Source: Goleter apudmare HA4340-LM2
Lineage (GTDB): Bacteria; Cyanobacteriota; Cyanobacteriia; Cyanobacteriales; Nostocaceae
Direction of reading: 5' to 3'
Length of the DNA stretch: 64,000 bases
NCBI GenBank assembly: GCA_019359495.1
Contig: JAHHHF010000078.1
Coordinates: 1-64,000 of the forward strand
Both the position numbers and the translations under genes were made by a program. A model generated the notes under the pieces. That model made no database searches, was not told where the DNA came from, and worked only from the letters and a program-made list of their open reading frames with translations. Positions 27,030-35,756 of the stretch are shown one piece after another (position 1 is the first letter of the stretch; every line of letters starts with the position of its first letter).

Positions 27030-27692
27030 ATGAACCTGAAAACAGCACTTGATAACTTTCGGGCTGAATTTCTGGAAAAGTTTCCGGCTGAGAAAGCTGC
27101 GATCATGCAACAGGCAACGGATGCCCTAGCGGAAAAATTTCCAACCAGACAACCAATCCAAGCTGGAGATCAAGCACCTGATTTTACATTAACCAATGCC
27201 GTTGGTGAAACTGTGAGATTGGGCGATCGCCTCTCTCAAGGTGCGGTGATTCTCACATTTTATCGGGGTGGTTGGTGTCCCTATTGCAACCTGGAATTAC
27301 GGGCTTATCAACAGGTTTTACCTAAAATTCGGGAATTGGGTGCTTCACTGATTGCCATTTCGCCACAGACACCTGATGCTTCTCTGACCACAGTTGAGAA
27401 AAATAATCTGGAATTTGATGTTCTGAGTGATGTGGGTTCTCAAGTTGCACAAGCTTATGGTATTGCCTTTGAACTGCCGGATGATTTGCGACAACTTTAC
27501 ACTGAATTGGGGCATTCCCTCCCTGAGAACAATGGTACAGAAGATTGGCAGTTGCCTGTGCCTGCAACTTTTGTGATTGTTCCAGATGGACAAGTAGTTC
27601 TAGCTCACGTTGATGTAGACTATCGCCAGCGCTTAGAACCTGCCGATGCGATCGCTGCATTGCTACAAATGTCTCAAAAAGTAGTTGTTTAA
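27030..27692 (+). CDS. Peroxiredoxin-like thiol peroxidase (AhpC/TSA family)
   Basis: This 220-residue thioredoxin-fold protein has APDFTLTNAVGE, then TFYRGGWCPYCNLEL with a CxxC pair (about residues 90-93), and VPATFVIVPDGQV. In this subfamily the CPYC pair replaces the single peroxidatic cysteine context (PxxxTxxC) of classical peroxiredoxins, so it may reduce peroxides or act as a disulfide reductase. AAGGAGAA sits eight bases before the ATG. The gene lies between two SDR genes next to a LysR regulator, suggesting an oxidative or electrophile stress group. Confidence 0.85.
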   Translation: MNLKTALDNFRAEFLEKFPAEKAAIMQQATDALAEKFPTRQPIQAGDQAPDFTLTNAVGETVRLGDRLSQGAVILTFYRGGWCPYCNLELRAYQQVLPKIRELGASLIAISPQTPDASLTTVEKNNLEFDVLSDVGSQVAQAYGIAFELPDDLRQLYTELGHSLPENNGTEDWQLPVPATFVIVPDGQVVLAHVDVDYRQRLEPADAIAALLQMSQKVVV

Positions 27693-27770
27693 GAACGTGG
27701 ATTAAATAAATTGCAAAAGTAGCGTGTGTTAGACGAGAGTACAATGTCCTTGATTTTGCAGGAGCACGTT

Positions 27771-28305
27771 ATGAGCCAACCCTTTGCAGAAACATCTCAA
27801 CAGCGATGGTCACTCACTGGAAAAAAAGCAGTGATTACAGGAGCAACGAAAGGAAGAAGAGGAGTATGCCACAATCTTTCAAACCAATCTCACTGCTGTT
27901 TTTCAACTGTGCCAACTTAGTTATCTACTGTTGAAGACTGGAGTTAACAGCAGCATCGTCAATGTGGGTTCTGTTGCCGGGTTAACCTCTGTGCGTACAG
28001 GCGCACCCTATGGGATGACGAAAGCTGCATTGGTGCAGCTCACTCGCTCTCTGGCTGTGGAATGGGCAGTTGATGGTATTCGAGTCAATACCGTTGCACC
28101 TTGGTTTATTCGTACACCATTAACAGAACCATTATTGACTAATCCAGAAATGTTACATGCTGTTGAGTCACGTACTCCAATGGGGCGAGTAGGCGCACCA
28201 GAGGAAATTGCAGGTTTAGTTGCCTTTTTGTGTATGCCAACGGCCAGTTACATTACGGGGCAGTGTATAGCAGTCGATGGCGGTTTTTTAGCCTTGGGAT
28301 TTTAA
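27771..28305 (+). pseudogene. SDR (tropinone-reductase-like) gene with internal deletion
   Basis: The N-terminus MSQPFAETSQQRWSLTGKK and AVITGATKG of a short-chain dehydrogenase is followed, mid-way through the cofactor motif, by a jump to [19 protein letters not shown] in another frame, then IVNVGSVAG, the catalytic YGMTKAAL and the C-terminus [13 protein letters not shown]. About 80 residues are missing, including the rest of the nucleotide-binding fold, and the frame is broken. AGGAG precedes the ATG. The C-terminal half is still open and well conserved, so the loss is probably recent. Confidence 0.85.
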
Positions 28306-28315
28306 CCACACAGCT

Positions 28316-29650
28316 TTAAGACGGAAAACATTTGCCAAAAGCTAACAGCAACTTCAACGAACCCTTAACCCGAATTTTTCTAGTAACTATAGCCCAGACA
28401 ATATTTTCCTCTTTCGCCAAAAACCGCAACCAAGTTTTACTATCAGCCCTCACATGTAGGTTAGCTTTACCCACATGACCATCCTGCACTTGCACCGTCT
28501 GCTCCCTAATCATTACTGTCGCCTTCTTGTACTCCTTACCAGTAAATGTGAAATGGTAAATAGTATCTAAACCTTTTGATTGCTGACGTTGAAATAATAA
28601 GGGCAATCCAAACAAAAACCCCTGGATAGAATTAGGACGAATCCCACTACTAACTGACTTCACTTGTTTGTGAGGAAACCGACGTGCTACGTAGTCTTGA
28701 GCATCAGAACCAGGAACCACATAAATAGTTTCCTCTTTATCTTGCAACGGCTTCACTACTTCTTGCACAAACCCTGTTTTATTCTGTAAAAATTGCCCAA
28801 TCACATCTTCCCCTGCCGGACAAGCAGCTACACAATAAGCGGCTTTGTAATTGGCTTTAAAACTCAAACTCTGCCACATTGATGCTGATTCGGCATCATT
28901 AACTTTTTGGCGGTATTCACGGGCGTTTTTACTCTCGACAATATCTTCTACCCAGTTTGTGAAACCTCCCATAAACTCACGGTAATTGTGGGTGTAACAA
29001 GCTGAGAAATTAAAATGACCATCTGTACCAATGGCTCCTACTGGACAGGCGACGACGCACAGTTTACATTCCAAGCAAGGGTTATAGTCAATTGGTTTGT
29101 TACGTGCGGTGACTTCCCGATCTATTAAAATCGTCCCTAATAATATGAAATTCCCAAATTGGGGATGAATCACATTGCGATGAATTCCCATGTGTCCCAA
29201 ACCTGCGGCTACTGCTACGGGTTTATGGGAAACCACCCAAACTTTTCCCGGAAAGCAATCCATTTCCATCGGAAACCCCATTGCTGGGTTTAGGGCGCGA
29301 ATACCCTGTTTCTCCAGGGTTGCAACAATCTCACGCCCAACTTGGTTAACTTCTTCACCAGTTGTATGGAATTCTACATTCGCTACTGACCTGGCTGGCG
29401 ATCGCACATTTTCCCGATTCATCCGACACACAAAGCTAATTAGTGTTTTCGTCACCGGAAAAGCTTGGAGAATCTCTTGGCGTTGATCTGCAATCTCTGC
29501 TCGCTCAATCTCCACAAAACCCACATCATCTGCTCCAGCCTCTAAACACAACTTCCGCAGCCAATCAGCATCCAATGGTGCTTTGTCCTCATTCAGGATA
29601 TTCTGCTCACGAAACTTTTTAACTGTCGGATGGCGATCAAACTTAGACAT
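28316..29650 (-). CDS. QueG-like iron-sulfur reductase with C-terminal SCP2-like domain
   Basis: This 444-residue protein begins with a region resembling epoxyqueuosine reductase and reductive-dehalogenase folds (GADDVGFVEIERAE, GLGHMGIHRNVIHPQFGNF), followed by a 4Fe-4S cluster motif CLECKLCVVACPVG (about residues 215-228) and a second cysteine group CVAACPAG near 290. The last 100 residues look like a sterol-carrier (SCP2) lipid-binding domain. The ATG at 29650 is preceded by GGAGAG; the frame runs further but without support. A matched palindrome sits just upstream (29670-29683), implying control by the adjacent MarR protein. The substrate is unknown. Confidence 0.8.
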   Translation of the reverse strand: MSKFDRHPTVKKFREQNILNEDKAPLDADWLRKLCLEAGADDVGFVEIERAEIADQRQEILQAFPVTKTLISFVCRMNRENVRSPARSVANVEFHTTGEEVNQVGREIVATLEKQGIRALNPAMGFPMEMDCFPGKVWVVSHKPVAVAAGLGHMGIHRNVIHPQFGNFILLGTILIDREVTARNKPIDYNPCLECKLCVVACPVGAIGTDGHFNFSACYTHNYREFMGGFTNWVEDIVESKNAREYRQKVNDAESASMWQSLSFKANYKAAYCVAACPAGEDVIGQFLQNKTGFVQEVVKPLQDKEETIYVVPGSDAQDYVARRFPHKQVKSVSSGIRPNSIQGFLFGLPLLFQRQQSKGLDTIYHFTFTGKEYKKATVMIREQTVQVQDGHVGKANLHVRADSKTWLRFLAKEENIVWAIVTRKIRVKGSLKLLLAFGKCFPS

Positions 29651-29669
29651 ACTACTCTCCTTTAATACA

Positions 29670-29683
29670 AGTGTATATACACT
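29670..29683. promoter_or_regulatory. Perfect palindromic operator upstream of iron-sulfur gene
   Basis: AGTGTATATACACT is a perfect 14-base palindrome 20 bases upstream of the ATG at 29650. It recurs with one mismatch in front of the MarR gene (30168-30181). MarR proteins typically bind such near-perfect palindromes. Confidence 0.75.
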
Positions 29684-29699
29684 TTTTCTGCCAAAAAAA

Positions 29700-30158
29700 T
29701 TAGCTATGACGCAGCACAGACACAGTATCAGACAAACCAGATAACAATAAACTCCACTTCTCCCTTCCCAATTGCTCAATTACACGGGCTTGCGCCACCT
29801 CCCACAAAGGTAAAGCTTTTACCAAAGCCGCCTGTCCTGCTTTCGTGAGACTCACAACTCGCACGCGTTGATCCTGTCCTGGCTGAACTTGAATCAACCC
29901 CTCTCTTAACAGTGGCTTGAGGTTGCGTGTGAGGGTAGTGCGATCCATGACTAATTCTTGGGCGAGGTGCGTAATGGCGATCGCACCAGCTAGGTTGACA
30001 GCAACCAGTAGTGTAAATTGATTGACTAGCACTCCACTTGGTTGCAACACCTCATCAAATATTTGGGTGACTACGCGGGATGCTTTACGGAGATGGAAGC
30101 AGGTACAGGTAGTTCCTACTTTTTGAAGTTGATCTAGGTGAGCAGGCTGGTTTTGCAT
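29700..30158 (-). CDS. MarR-family transcriptional regulator
   Basis: This 152-residue winged-helix repressor has its DNA-recognition region at AITHLAQELVMDRTTLTRNL (about 62-81) and a wing segment LIQVQPGQDQRVRVVSLT. The N-terminus has TCTCFHLRKASR with two cysteines (near residues 18 and 20) that could sense oxidants, as in OhrR-type MarR proteins. ATG at 30158 is preferred because the longer frame runs through the operator. It is upstream of, and on the same strand as, the iron-sulfur gene, and both carry the AGTGTATAT-type palindrome. Autoregulation and control of that gene are strongly suggested. Confidence 0.9.
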   Translation of the reverse strand: MQNQPAHLDQLQKVGTTCTCFHLRKASRVVTQIFDEVLQPSGVLVNQFTLLVAVNLAGAIAITHLAQELVMDRTTLTRNLKPLLREGLIQVQPGQDQRVRVVSLTKAGQAALVKALPLWEVAQARVIEQLGREKWSLLLSGLSDTVSVLRHS

Positions 30159-30167
30159 AATAGAATT

Positions 30168-30181
30168 AGTGTATATGCACT
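30168..30181. promoter_or_regulatory. Palindromic operator upstream of MarR gene
   Basis: AGTGTATATGCACT differs from the operator at 29670-29683 at one base and lies 10 bases upstream of the MarR start codon, a position suited to autorepression. Confidence 0.75.
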
Positions 30182-30229
30182 TTTTGATTAAGTCAATAAA
30201 ATAGAGATGGCGGAATAAATTCTTATTTA

Positions 30230-32218
30230 TCAACTAATTTGCTTCTGTTCCTTAAGGTATTGGAGGATACCCTGAGCGATCGCCTCAGCTAATTTTTTTT
30301 GAAAATCTGGATTTCTTAGTAGAGCCGCATCATTTTTATTATCAACAAAACCAGTTTCTATTAAAATTGCAGGTATAGTAACACCCCTAAAAATGGCGAA
30401 ACGATCACCATCTTTCAATCCCCGATTAGATAAACCAATAACACTCTTAAAAAGAGTACTACTAACTAGTTTAGCCAAACGTTGGCTATTACTATTGCTA
30501 GTAGAAAATATTTCTAGCCCACTAGACTTGCTATTGAATGCATTAGCGTGAACACTGACAAACAAATTGGCATTAACTAGTTTGGTGATTTGTTTTCTAT
30601 ATTCCAAGCTGCTGCTAACGTTCTCTGTAAGTACACATTCAGTATTACGTGTTAGCAATGCTTGTACACCATTTTTCTCTAAAACTGTTGCTATATTTTT
30701 ACTAATAGGTATAACTATATCGTCTTCTAGTATAATTCCCCTATTACCCGTATCTGGAGGAATACCATGTCCGGGGTCAATCATCACTAAAACACCTTTT
30801 CTAGGAAGAGGAGGAGATGATGTGTTAACTGAGGCGATATTGCAAATTGGTAAAGATGTTGGCGTTGAATTTACAGGCTTTGTATTGACTGGAATTGGTA
30901 TTGGTTTACTGCTTGTGTTTATCCATTGCCAATTGCTTAACAATGTACCCCCACCTACTACTATTATCCCCAGCACTGTAGAGCCGATAAAAAATTTTTG
31001 AATAGTTTTATTATTAGTTGCAAATAACCTATTTCTGATTGATTTGGTCGGAACATTAGCACCATCAACAGAAGCAATAGATTGTCCATGATGTTGTTCA
31101 GCCGCCGATTTAGGAGAAGAAAATTGAGACAATGAAACATTATCAGGTCGCTGATTGATAACTTCCTGTTCAATCGGCTCAGTATCTTCTTTTCTCAGCC
31201 CTAAAATTGTTTGCAAATCATTTAACTCAGATTGAGCTTCACTACTGAGCGGGTATTCGTACACAATGGCTGATGCAAATGCCTGTTGATATCGTTGCAA
31301 ATTTTCCAGACGTTTTTTATATGGGCGTAACACCTCCTGTTCAATTTCTCTAGCAACCTCTAAAGATATACCCAACTGATACTGCAAAGTATCCAAAATT
31401 GTGCGCCCAATTGAAGAAATCTTGCCACGACTAGAGTACTTTTCCACCTGCCTACGATACTTGAGCCGAGGGTCAGTAATTTTGGCTTTTGCTAACACAA
31501 TATCAAAGCCCATATCCTTGATAGTAATTAGCTTGGGCGTCATATTGGGTGCTGTTTCCTGCACTTTGCTAGCAGCATATTCATGCAGTTCCCGAATTGA
31601 GATTTTACCGTCTTCGTTTTGGTCTCCTGCCCCTGTCTCAATACCTTCTACTAGGTAACGAGTGTAAAGCGATAGATGGTAACCTGTCTGCTCAAAGGAA
31701 TATTGCGTCGAACTGGATGAAGCAAGAACTACTCGCCCCTCTGCCCCCAACTGACTTTGTAAATCTATGAAGCTATCATCTTTCGCCTGCAAAGCAGGAT
31801 CAAATGCCCCACTGAAGCAACAGTCTAAAATCACTACTTGTCGCCGCGCACGGCTATTTTTCATCACTTCATGAACAAAACTGGCAGGAACTGTAGTTGA
31901 CCTGATTAATTCTCCTTTCAAATTATTACGGGTAATACTGGTAGCAAAATAGAGCTTACCACTGTTATCTCTGATTCCATGTCCAGAGAAAAACAGTAGT
32001 ACTAAATCGTCTTTATTGCACTCTGAAAACAGAGTTTCAATTTCGTATTGCATCAACTGCGGATCAGGATTAGTCAAAGGCTTGACCTGATCAAATGCAC
32101 CCATTTCTGGGTCGTTCAAAACCCGTGCGATTGCTTCTACATCTTTAACGGCTGCTGGCAGTGGATTCAATCCTGGTTCGTACTCACTTATACCAATCAG
32201 CAATGCCACCTTTGCCAT
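30230..32218 (-). CDS. Caspase-like protease fused to periplasmic N-acetylmuramoyl-L-alanine amidase
   Basis: This is a 662-residue, three-part protein. Residues 1-250 form a caspase/metacaspase (C14) domain with the catalytic histidine in FFSGHG (H80) and cysteine in DCCFSGAF (C133/C134). An EF-hand-like calcium loop, DQNEDGKISIRE, lies near 199-210. Residues about 250-350 are a helical linker. Basic residues precede one membrane helix (about 408-430), which implies an inside N-terminus and outside C-terminus. Residues 475-660 form a complete Amidase_3 zinc amidase: DPGHG (H484), E498, SVHAN (H557) and the catalytic ETGF (E611). It should cut peptidoglycan stem peptides outside and proteins inside. 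It stands alone and convergent genes are absent. A lysis or cell-death effector role is inferred. Confidence 0.88.
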   Translation of the reverse strand: MAKVALLIGISEYEPGLNPLPAAVKDVEAIARVLNDPEMGAFDQVKPLTNPDPQLMQYEIETLFSECNKDDLVLLFFSGHGIRDNSGKLYFATSITRNNLKGELIRSTTVPASFVHEVMKNSRARRQVVILDCCFSGAFDPALQAKDDSFIDLQSQLGAEGRVVLASSSSTQYSFEQTGYHLSLYTRYLVEGIETGAGDQNEDGKISIRELHEYAASKVQETAPNMTPKLITIKDMGFDIVLAKAKITDPRLKYRRQVEKYSSRGKISSIGRTILDTLQYQLGISLEVAREIEQEVLRPYKKRLENLQRYQQAFASAIVYEYPLSSEAQSELNDLQTILGLRKEDTEPIEQEVINQRPDNVSLSQFSSPKSAAEQHHGQSIASVDGANVPTKSIRNRLFATNNKTIQKFFIGSTVLGIIVVGGGTLLSNWQWINTSSKPIPIPVNTKPVNSTPTSLPICNIASVNTSSPPLPRKGVLVMIDPGHGIPPDTGNRGIILEDDIVIPISKNIATVLEKNGVQALLTRNTECVLTENVSSSLEYRKQITKLVNANLFVSVHANAFNSKSSGLEIFSTSNSNSQRLAKLVSSTLFKSVIGLSNRGLKDGDRFAIFRGVTIPAILIETGFVDNKNDAALLRNPDFQKKLAEAIAQGILQYLKEQKQIS

Positions 32219-32349
32219 ATTTGCCTGCCTAATCTGCTACAAAATTTTGCGCTGTTCTGAATAATACTTCCACTTTCTCGCAAATATTAAGTAGTAACCT
32301 CACATCTTTATGATTGGTGACTTGGCGTTTATACCAAAAATAATATCAA

Positions 32350-32374
32350 GATAAAACCCCTATCAGGTAGGGGT
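32350..32374 (-). terminator. Intrinsic terminator of raf1
   Basis: On the minus strand ACCCCTA-CCTGA-TAGGGGT forms a seven-pair stem followed by TTTAT, 21 bases after the raf1 stop codon. Confidence 0.75.
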
Positions 32375-32394
32375 GGCGGTAATTCTATATATTG

Positions 32395-33480
32395 CTATTC
32401 GTCAATTTGCCAAGAATCTTTGGTGACTTCCTCATCCAGAATTCTCTTTGGACGCACGATGACAATTACTCGTCCTAATACGGGAGTTTCTGGTTCAGTT
32501 TCCAGCCATTGAATATCTAATTCCCCAACGTGTTCCACAACAAAGTAGCTAGAAGCATCCCAGTCTCTTTGGGCGCGATCTACAACTATGAGTACTTTTC
32601 CGGGTTGGGGTTGTGTATTGTTGGGGAGGCGATCGCTAGATGCTAAAATTGCGACTGGGTCTTCTGCACTCAATAGAGTTTGCCAACCAGGTAAGGGTAT
32701 CCAAGCTTGCTCACCATTAAATTTCACTAAGCGGAATGGTTCAATTTCTGTCACTATGGGGACAGCTTGTAGGTCTTGTGGTGTTAATGGTAACTCGCCA
32801 ACTACAGGAATAATTCTAGGTAATTCTTCCTCAGAATCCAGGCGGTAAAAGGGTAAGAGTGGAGCCGGACGTTTAGGAATAGTGGTAAAGTCTGTAAGTA
32901 ACTGTTCTATTTGTTGCCTAGCTGATTGCGTATGAGCAAAGCGTAACCCTTTGGCAATTAAGCGCGATCGCTCTTGCAAATCTGAGTTTTGGCGAGCCAG
33001 TTTCCACGCTTGATAAGCTACAGCGTCGCCTGGATGGGCCTCGAATCCTGCGGGTAAAGTGCGGAATCGGGAGAAATCTTTAATAGCCTTGGCTACTTCC
33101 CGTGCTTCATCAGCATCAACTTTGTGGAGGAAAGTTAAGTCAGCTGCCGCCGCCCGTTCTTCGTGGGTGAGCAGGCGTAGTTCATATAAAATATCACTCC
33201 CCCGTTGGGCATAATACGATCGCGTTGCCTCCGATGCCCCGCCCTTTTCTAAAGAATTGTAAACTTGAGAGCCAACCACCACCTGATTTTGTTGCACCGG
33301 CTCAAATCCAGTCGCCTCAAAAATCTCTTGGGGATTGTAACCAGCTTTGAGCAAGTAAGCGATCGCTACTCCCCATTCCACCCAGTTACCTTGTTTTTGC
33401 CTCAACTTGCGTAAAAATTCTTCTACAACTTCGGAAGCAGCTTGATCAGCATTTTGAGCGTTTGGTGGTGTATCTGTCAT
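32395..33480 (-). CDS. raf1: Rubisco accumulation factor 1 (assembly chaperone)
   Basis: Raf1 stabilises RbcL dimers after folding and helps build the hexadecameric Rubisco that goes into carboxysomes. The protein is about 361 residues. The N-terminal alpha domain contains LRKLRQKQGNWVEWGVAIAYL and ATGFEPVQQNQVVV, and the C-terminal beta-sandwich dimerisation domain (about 220-350) includes VKFNGEQAWIPLPGW-type sequence. ATG at 33480 (MTDTPP) is preferred; an upstream ATG at 33498 would add six residues. It is a single gene with its own terminator, the usual arrangement in cyanobacteria. Confidence 0.93.
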   Translation of the reverse strand: MTDTPPNAQNADQAASEVVEEFLRKLRQKQGNWVEWGVAIAYLLKAGYNPQEIFEATGFEPVQQNQVVVGSQVYNSLEKGGASEATRSYYAQRGSDILYELRLLTHEERAAAADLTFLHKVDADEAREVAKAIKDFSRFRTLPAGFEAHPGDAVAYQAWKLARQNSDLQERSRLIAKGLRFAHTQSARQQIEQLLTDFTTIPKRPAPLLPFYRLDSEEELPRIIPVVGELPLTPQDLQAVPIVTEIEPFRLVKFNGEQAWIPLPGWQTLLSAEDPVAILASSDRLPNNTQPQPGKVLIVVDRAQRDWDASSYFVVEHVGELDIQWLETEPETPVLGRVIVIVRPKRILDEEVTKDSWQIDE

Positions 33481-33895
33481 AAACAATGCAAAATTCAAAA
33501 ATAGGGAGGATAAGAAAAGGATTACGAATTAAGGTCTATAATCTGGTATTTTTGACTCAGCCAGATGTCATTGGTCATTAGGTAATAAATAACTAGCCTG
33601 TACTATTTTAATGTAACAGTGGATTAGCTCTACCCATCGCTGCTTATCCCCATTCCCCATGACGCCACTTGCTACAACGGAGCCGGTGACTCCGAAAGCT
33701 CCGGGAAACCTCCCGAAGTTTGCCGGAAAGAACGGCAATTTCTCTCCGCAACCCAGGGCTGCCCCCATGCCCGATTCCCATTAGTTTCATTTAACCCATA
33801 ATACATCCGCAAATACCCGCAAGGCTTGTTGCAAATTATCAACTAAGCTGAGTATGGAATATAACAAAAGAGTAAATATTTAAAGGCATTATCTT
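33481..33895. other. Intergenic region with GC-rich repeat
   Basis: This 415-base divergent gap holds a GC-rich block at about 33660-33780, with ACGGAGCCGGTGACTCCGAA and GGAAACCTCCCGAAG phrases recalling dispersed Nostoc repeats, and promoters on both sides. A 66-codon minus frame across the block has no protein-like features. Confidence 0.5.
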
Positions 33896-34852
33896 ATGGA
33901 TAATCCCAGTACAGAAATTAATACAGTTCGTCGTCAATTAATGAGTTTAGTCAGACCAAAAAAACTCAAAATTCTTGTAGTGGATGATGAGCCAGATAAT
34001 CTGGATTTGCTGTATCGCACATTTCGTCGAGATTTTCATGTTCTTAAAGCTGATAGCGGCATGAACGCATTGGAAATACTAGCAACTGAAGGCGAAGTAG
34101 CGGTGATTATTTCCGATCAACGGATGCCTGAAATGAAGGGAACAGAGTTTCTTAGCAAAACTGTACCTCAGTTTCCTGATACAGTCAGGATTATCCTCAC
34201 CGGGTTTACGGATATTGAAGACTTAGTAGAGGCGATTAACGCCGGGCAAGTTTACAAATATATTACCAAGCCTTGGGACCCTGGGGAACTCAAAGCTGTA
34301 GTTCAAAGGGCCGCAGAAACCTACGACTTACTCAAGCAACGGACAGAAGAATTACGCTGTGCTAATGCCCAAATGGCGTTGCTGACTGTTTTGGTAGAAG
34401 TAACACAAGCTGCTACTAGCTTAGAGGAAACCTTAACACCAATTGCTACAGCTTTCAGTGATAGCTTTGGGTCAGATGGCTGTATTCTACAGCTAATTGA
34501 GGGAAATACCCTAGTGACAACTCAAGGGTCTTACAGTCATGAAGGTATTTTAGAAAACTGGCTATCTCAAGATCCATTGGCAACTGAGGCGATCGCCACT
34601 GGAAAAATCCAACTATCATCAAATATACTCAAGGATCAAAAATTAGCTAGTGTTCCCCACTACCAACAGACTGGTGTGCAAGCACACTTAGTCATCCCCA
34701 TTGCCTACCGCAATCAAGTTATGGGAGTGTTGTCGCTACAGTGGAAAGAACCATACACTTTGCGCGATGATGAATTAAAGTTAATCCATTTATCAGTGGA
34801 ACTGGTAGCGATCGCTCTAACTAGTAGTCGTCGCCATCCCACCACCGTCTAG
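33896..34852 (+). CDS. Response regulator with C-terminal GAF domain
   Basis: This 318-residue two-domain signalling protein has an N-terminal receiver domain (about 22-140) with acidic pocket VVDDEPDN, phosphoacceptor ISDQRMPEMKG, switch threonine ILTGFTD and lysine YITKPWDP, the same spacing as in RpfG/HupR-type regulators. A GAF domain follows (about 175-312: SLEETLTPIATAF, HLVIPIAYRNQVMGVLSLQW). There is no DNA-binding or enzymatic output domain, so it probably works through protein contacts or as a small-molecule-modulated adaptor. Its partner histidine kinase is not in the window. Confidence 0.9.
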   Translation: MDNPSTEINTVRRQLMSLVRPKKLKILVVDDEPDNLDLLYRTFRRDFHVLKADSGMNALEILATEGEVAVIISDQRMPEMKGTEFLSKTVPQFPDTVRIILTGFTDIEDLVEAINAGQVYKYITKPWDPGELKAVVQRAAETYDLLKQRTEELRCANAQMALLTVLVEVTQAATSLEETLTPIATAFSDSFGSDGCILQLIEGNTLVTTQGSYSHEGILENWLSQDPLATEAIATGKIQLSSNILKDQKLASVPHYQQTGVQAHLVIPIAYRNQVMGVLSLQWKEPYTLRDDELKLIHLSVELVAIALTSSRRHPTTV

Positions 34853-34921
34853 TCATCCGGCGTCATTTGTCCCTAGTGAATGACAAAGGAAAAAGGACAA
34901 ATGACCAATGACAAATAAACC

Positions 34922-35614
34922 ATGACTGATGAAATTCGCGCCATTTTTGATCGTATTGCTCCTGTTTATGATCAATTGAATGATTGGTTGAGTCTGGGAC
35001 AACATCGCATCTGGAAAGAAATGGCTATCAAATGGAGCGCTGCTCAACCGGGACATACTTGCCTAGACTTATGTTGTGGCAGTGGTGATATCGCTTTGAG
35101 TTTGGCTAGGCGTGTAGGTGCAACTGGGCATGTTTACGGCGTGGATTTTTCCTGCAACCTCTTAGCAACTGCCAAAGAACGCTCCCAAAGGCAATACCCC
35201 CAACCGCATATCACCTGGGTAGAAGCCGATGTCCTCAATTTACCGTTTGCAGACAATCAATTTGACGCCGCCACAATGGGATATGGGTTAAGAAATGTTA
35301 AAGATGTTCCTCGCAGCCTCCAAGAGTTACACCGCGTCTTAAAACCAGATGCCAAAGCCGCAATTCTAGATTTTCATCGGCCTAGTCATCCCCAGCTACG
35401 CACCTTTCAGCAGTGGTATCTAGAGAATATTGTCGTACCAATGGCGACGAGATTAGGTGTCAAGGAAGAATATGCTTACATCAGTCCTAGCTTAGATCGC
35501 TTTCCCATCGGCAAAGAGCAAGTAGAGTTAGCGCATCAAGTTGGTTTTGCACACGCCACACACTATCCCATTGCGAACGGTATGATGGGAGTGCTGGTAG
35601 TCAGTAAATCTTAA
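34922..35614 (+). CDS. menG: 2-phytyl-1,4-naphthoquinone methyltransferase (MenG/UbiE)
   Basis: This 230-residue SAM-dependent methyltransferase carries out the last methylation of phylloquinone synthesis, supplying the photosystem I quinone. It has the UbiE/COQ5 opening IFDRIAPVYDQLNDWLSLGQ, SAM motif I CLDLCCGSGDIALSL (about 44-58), VYGVDFS, and the family signature MGYGLRNVKDVPRSL. Its length is normal. AATAAACC precedes the ATG without a strong binding site. A short heptamer-like repeat lies in the gap before it. Confidence 0.92.
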   Translation: MTDEIRAIFDRIAPVYDQLNDWLSLGQHRIWKEMAIKWSAAQPGHTCLDLCCGSGDIALSLARRVGATGHVYGVDFSCNLLATAKERSQRQYPQPHITWVEADVLNLPFADNQFDAATMGYGLRNVKDVPRSLQELHRVLKPDAKAAILDFHRPSHPQLRTFQQWYLENIVVPMATRLGVKEEYAYISPSLDRFPIGKEQVELAHQVGFAHATHYPIANGMMGVLVVSKS

Positions 35615-35617
35615 ATT

Positions 35618-35715
35618 AGGGAATAGGGCATCGGGCGTGGGGCATGGGCAATAGGGAATAGCTATTATATGTTAATAACTTTTGACTTTTGACCCTGGAC
35701 TCTGGACTCTAAAAC
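35618..35715. repeat. Short tandemly repeated heptamer-like region
   Basis: The phrases GGGAATAGGGCATCGGGC, GTGGGGCATGGGCAATAGGG and then GACTTTTGACCCTGGACTCT are runs of degenerate 7-base units typical of cyanobacterial STRR sequences. There is no coding potential. Confidence 0.6.
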
Positions 35716-35756
35716 CTTGACAGATTACCAGTTATCAACTGTAAGTCCAAAATCCT

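Noticed and set aside
29650-29779. Longer start for the iron-sulfur gene
   Set aside because: The extra 43 residues are translated from the operator and the end of the MarR gene; the ATG at 29650 has a proper binding site and the conserved start.
33568-33768. Minus-strand frame of 66 codons
   Set aside because: It is translated from a GC-rich dispersed repeat with no protein-like pattern.
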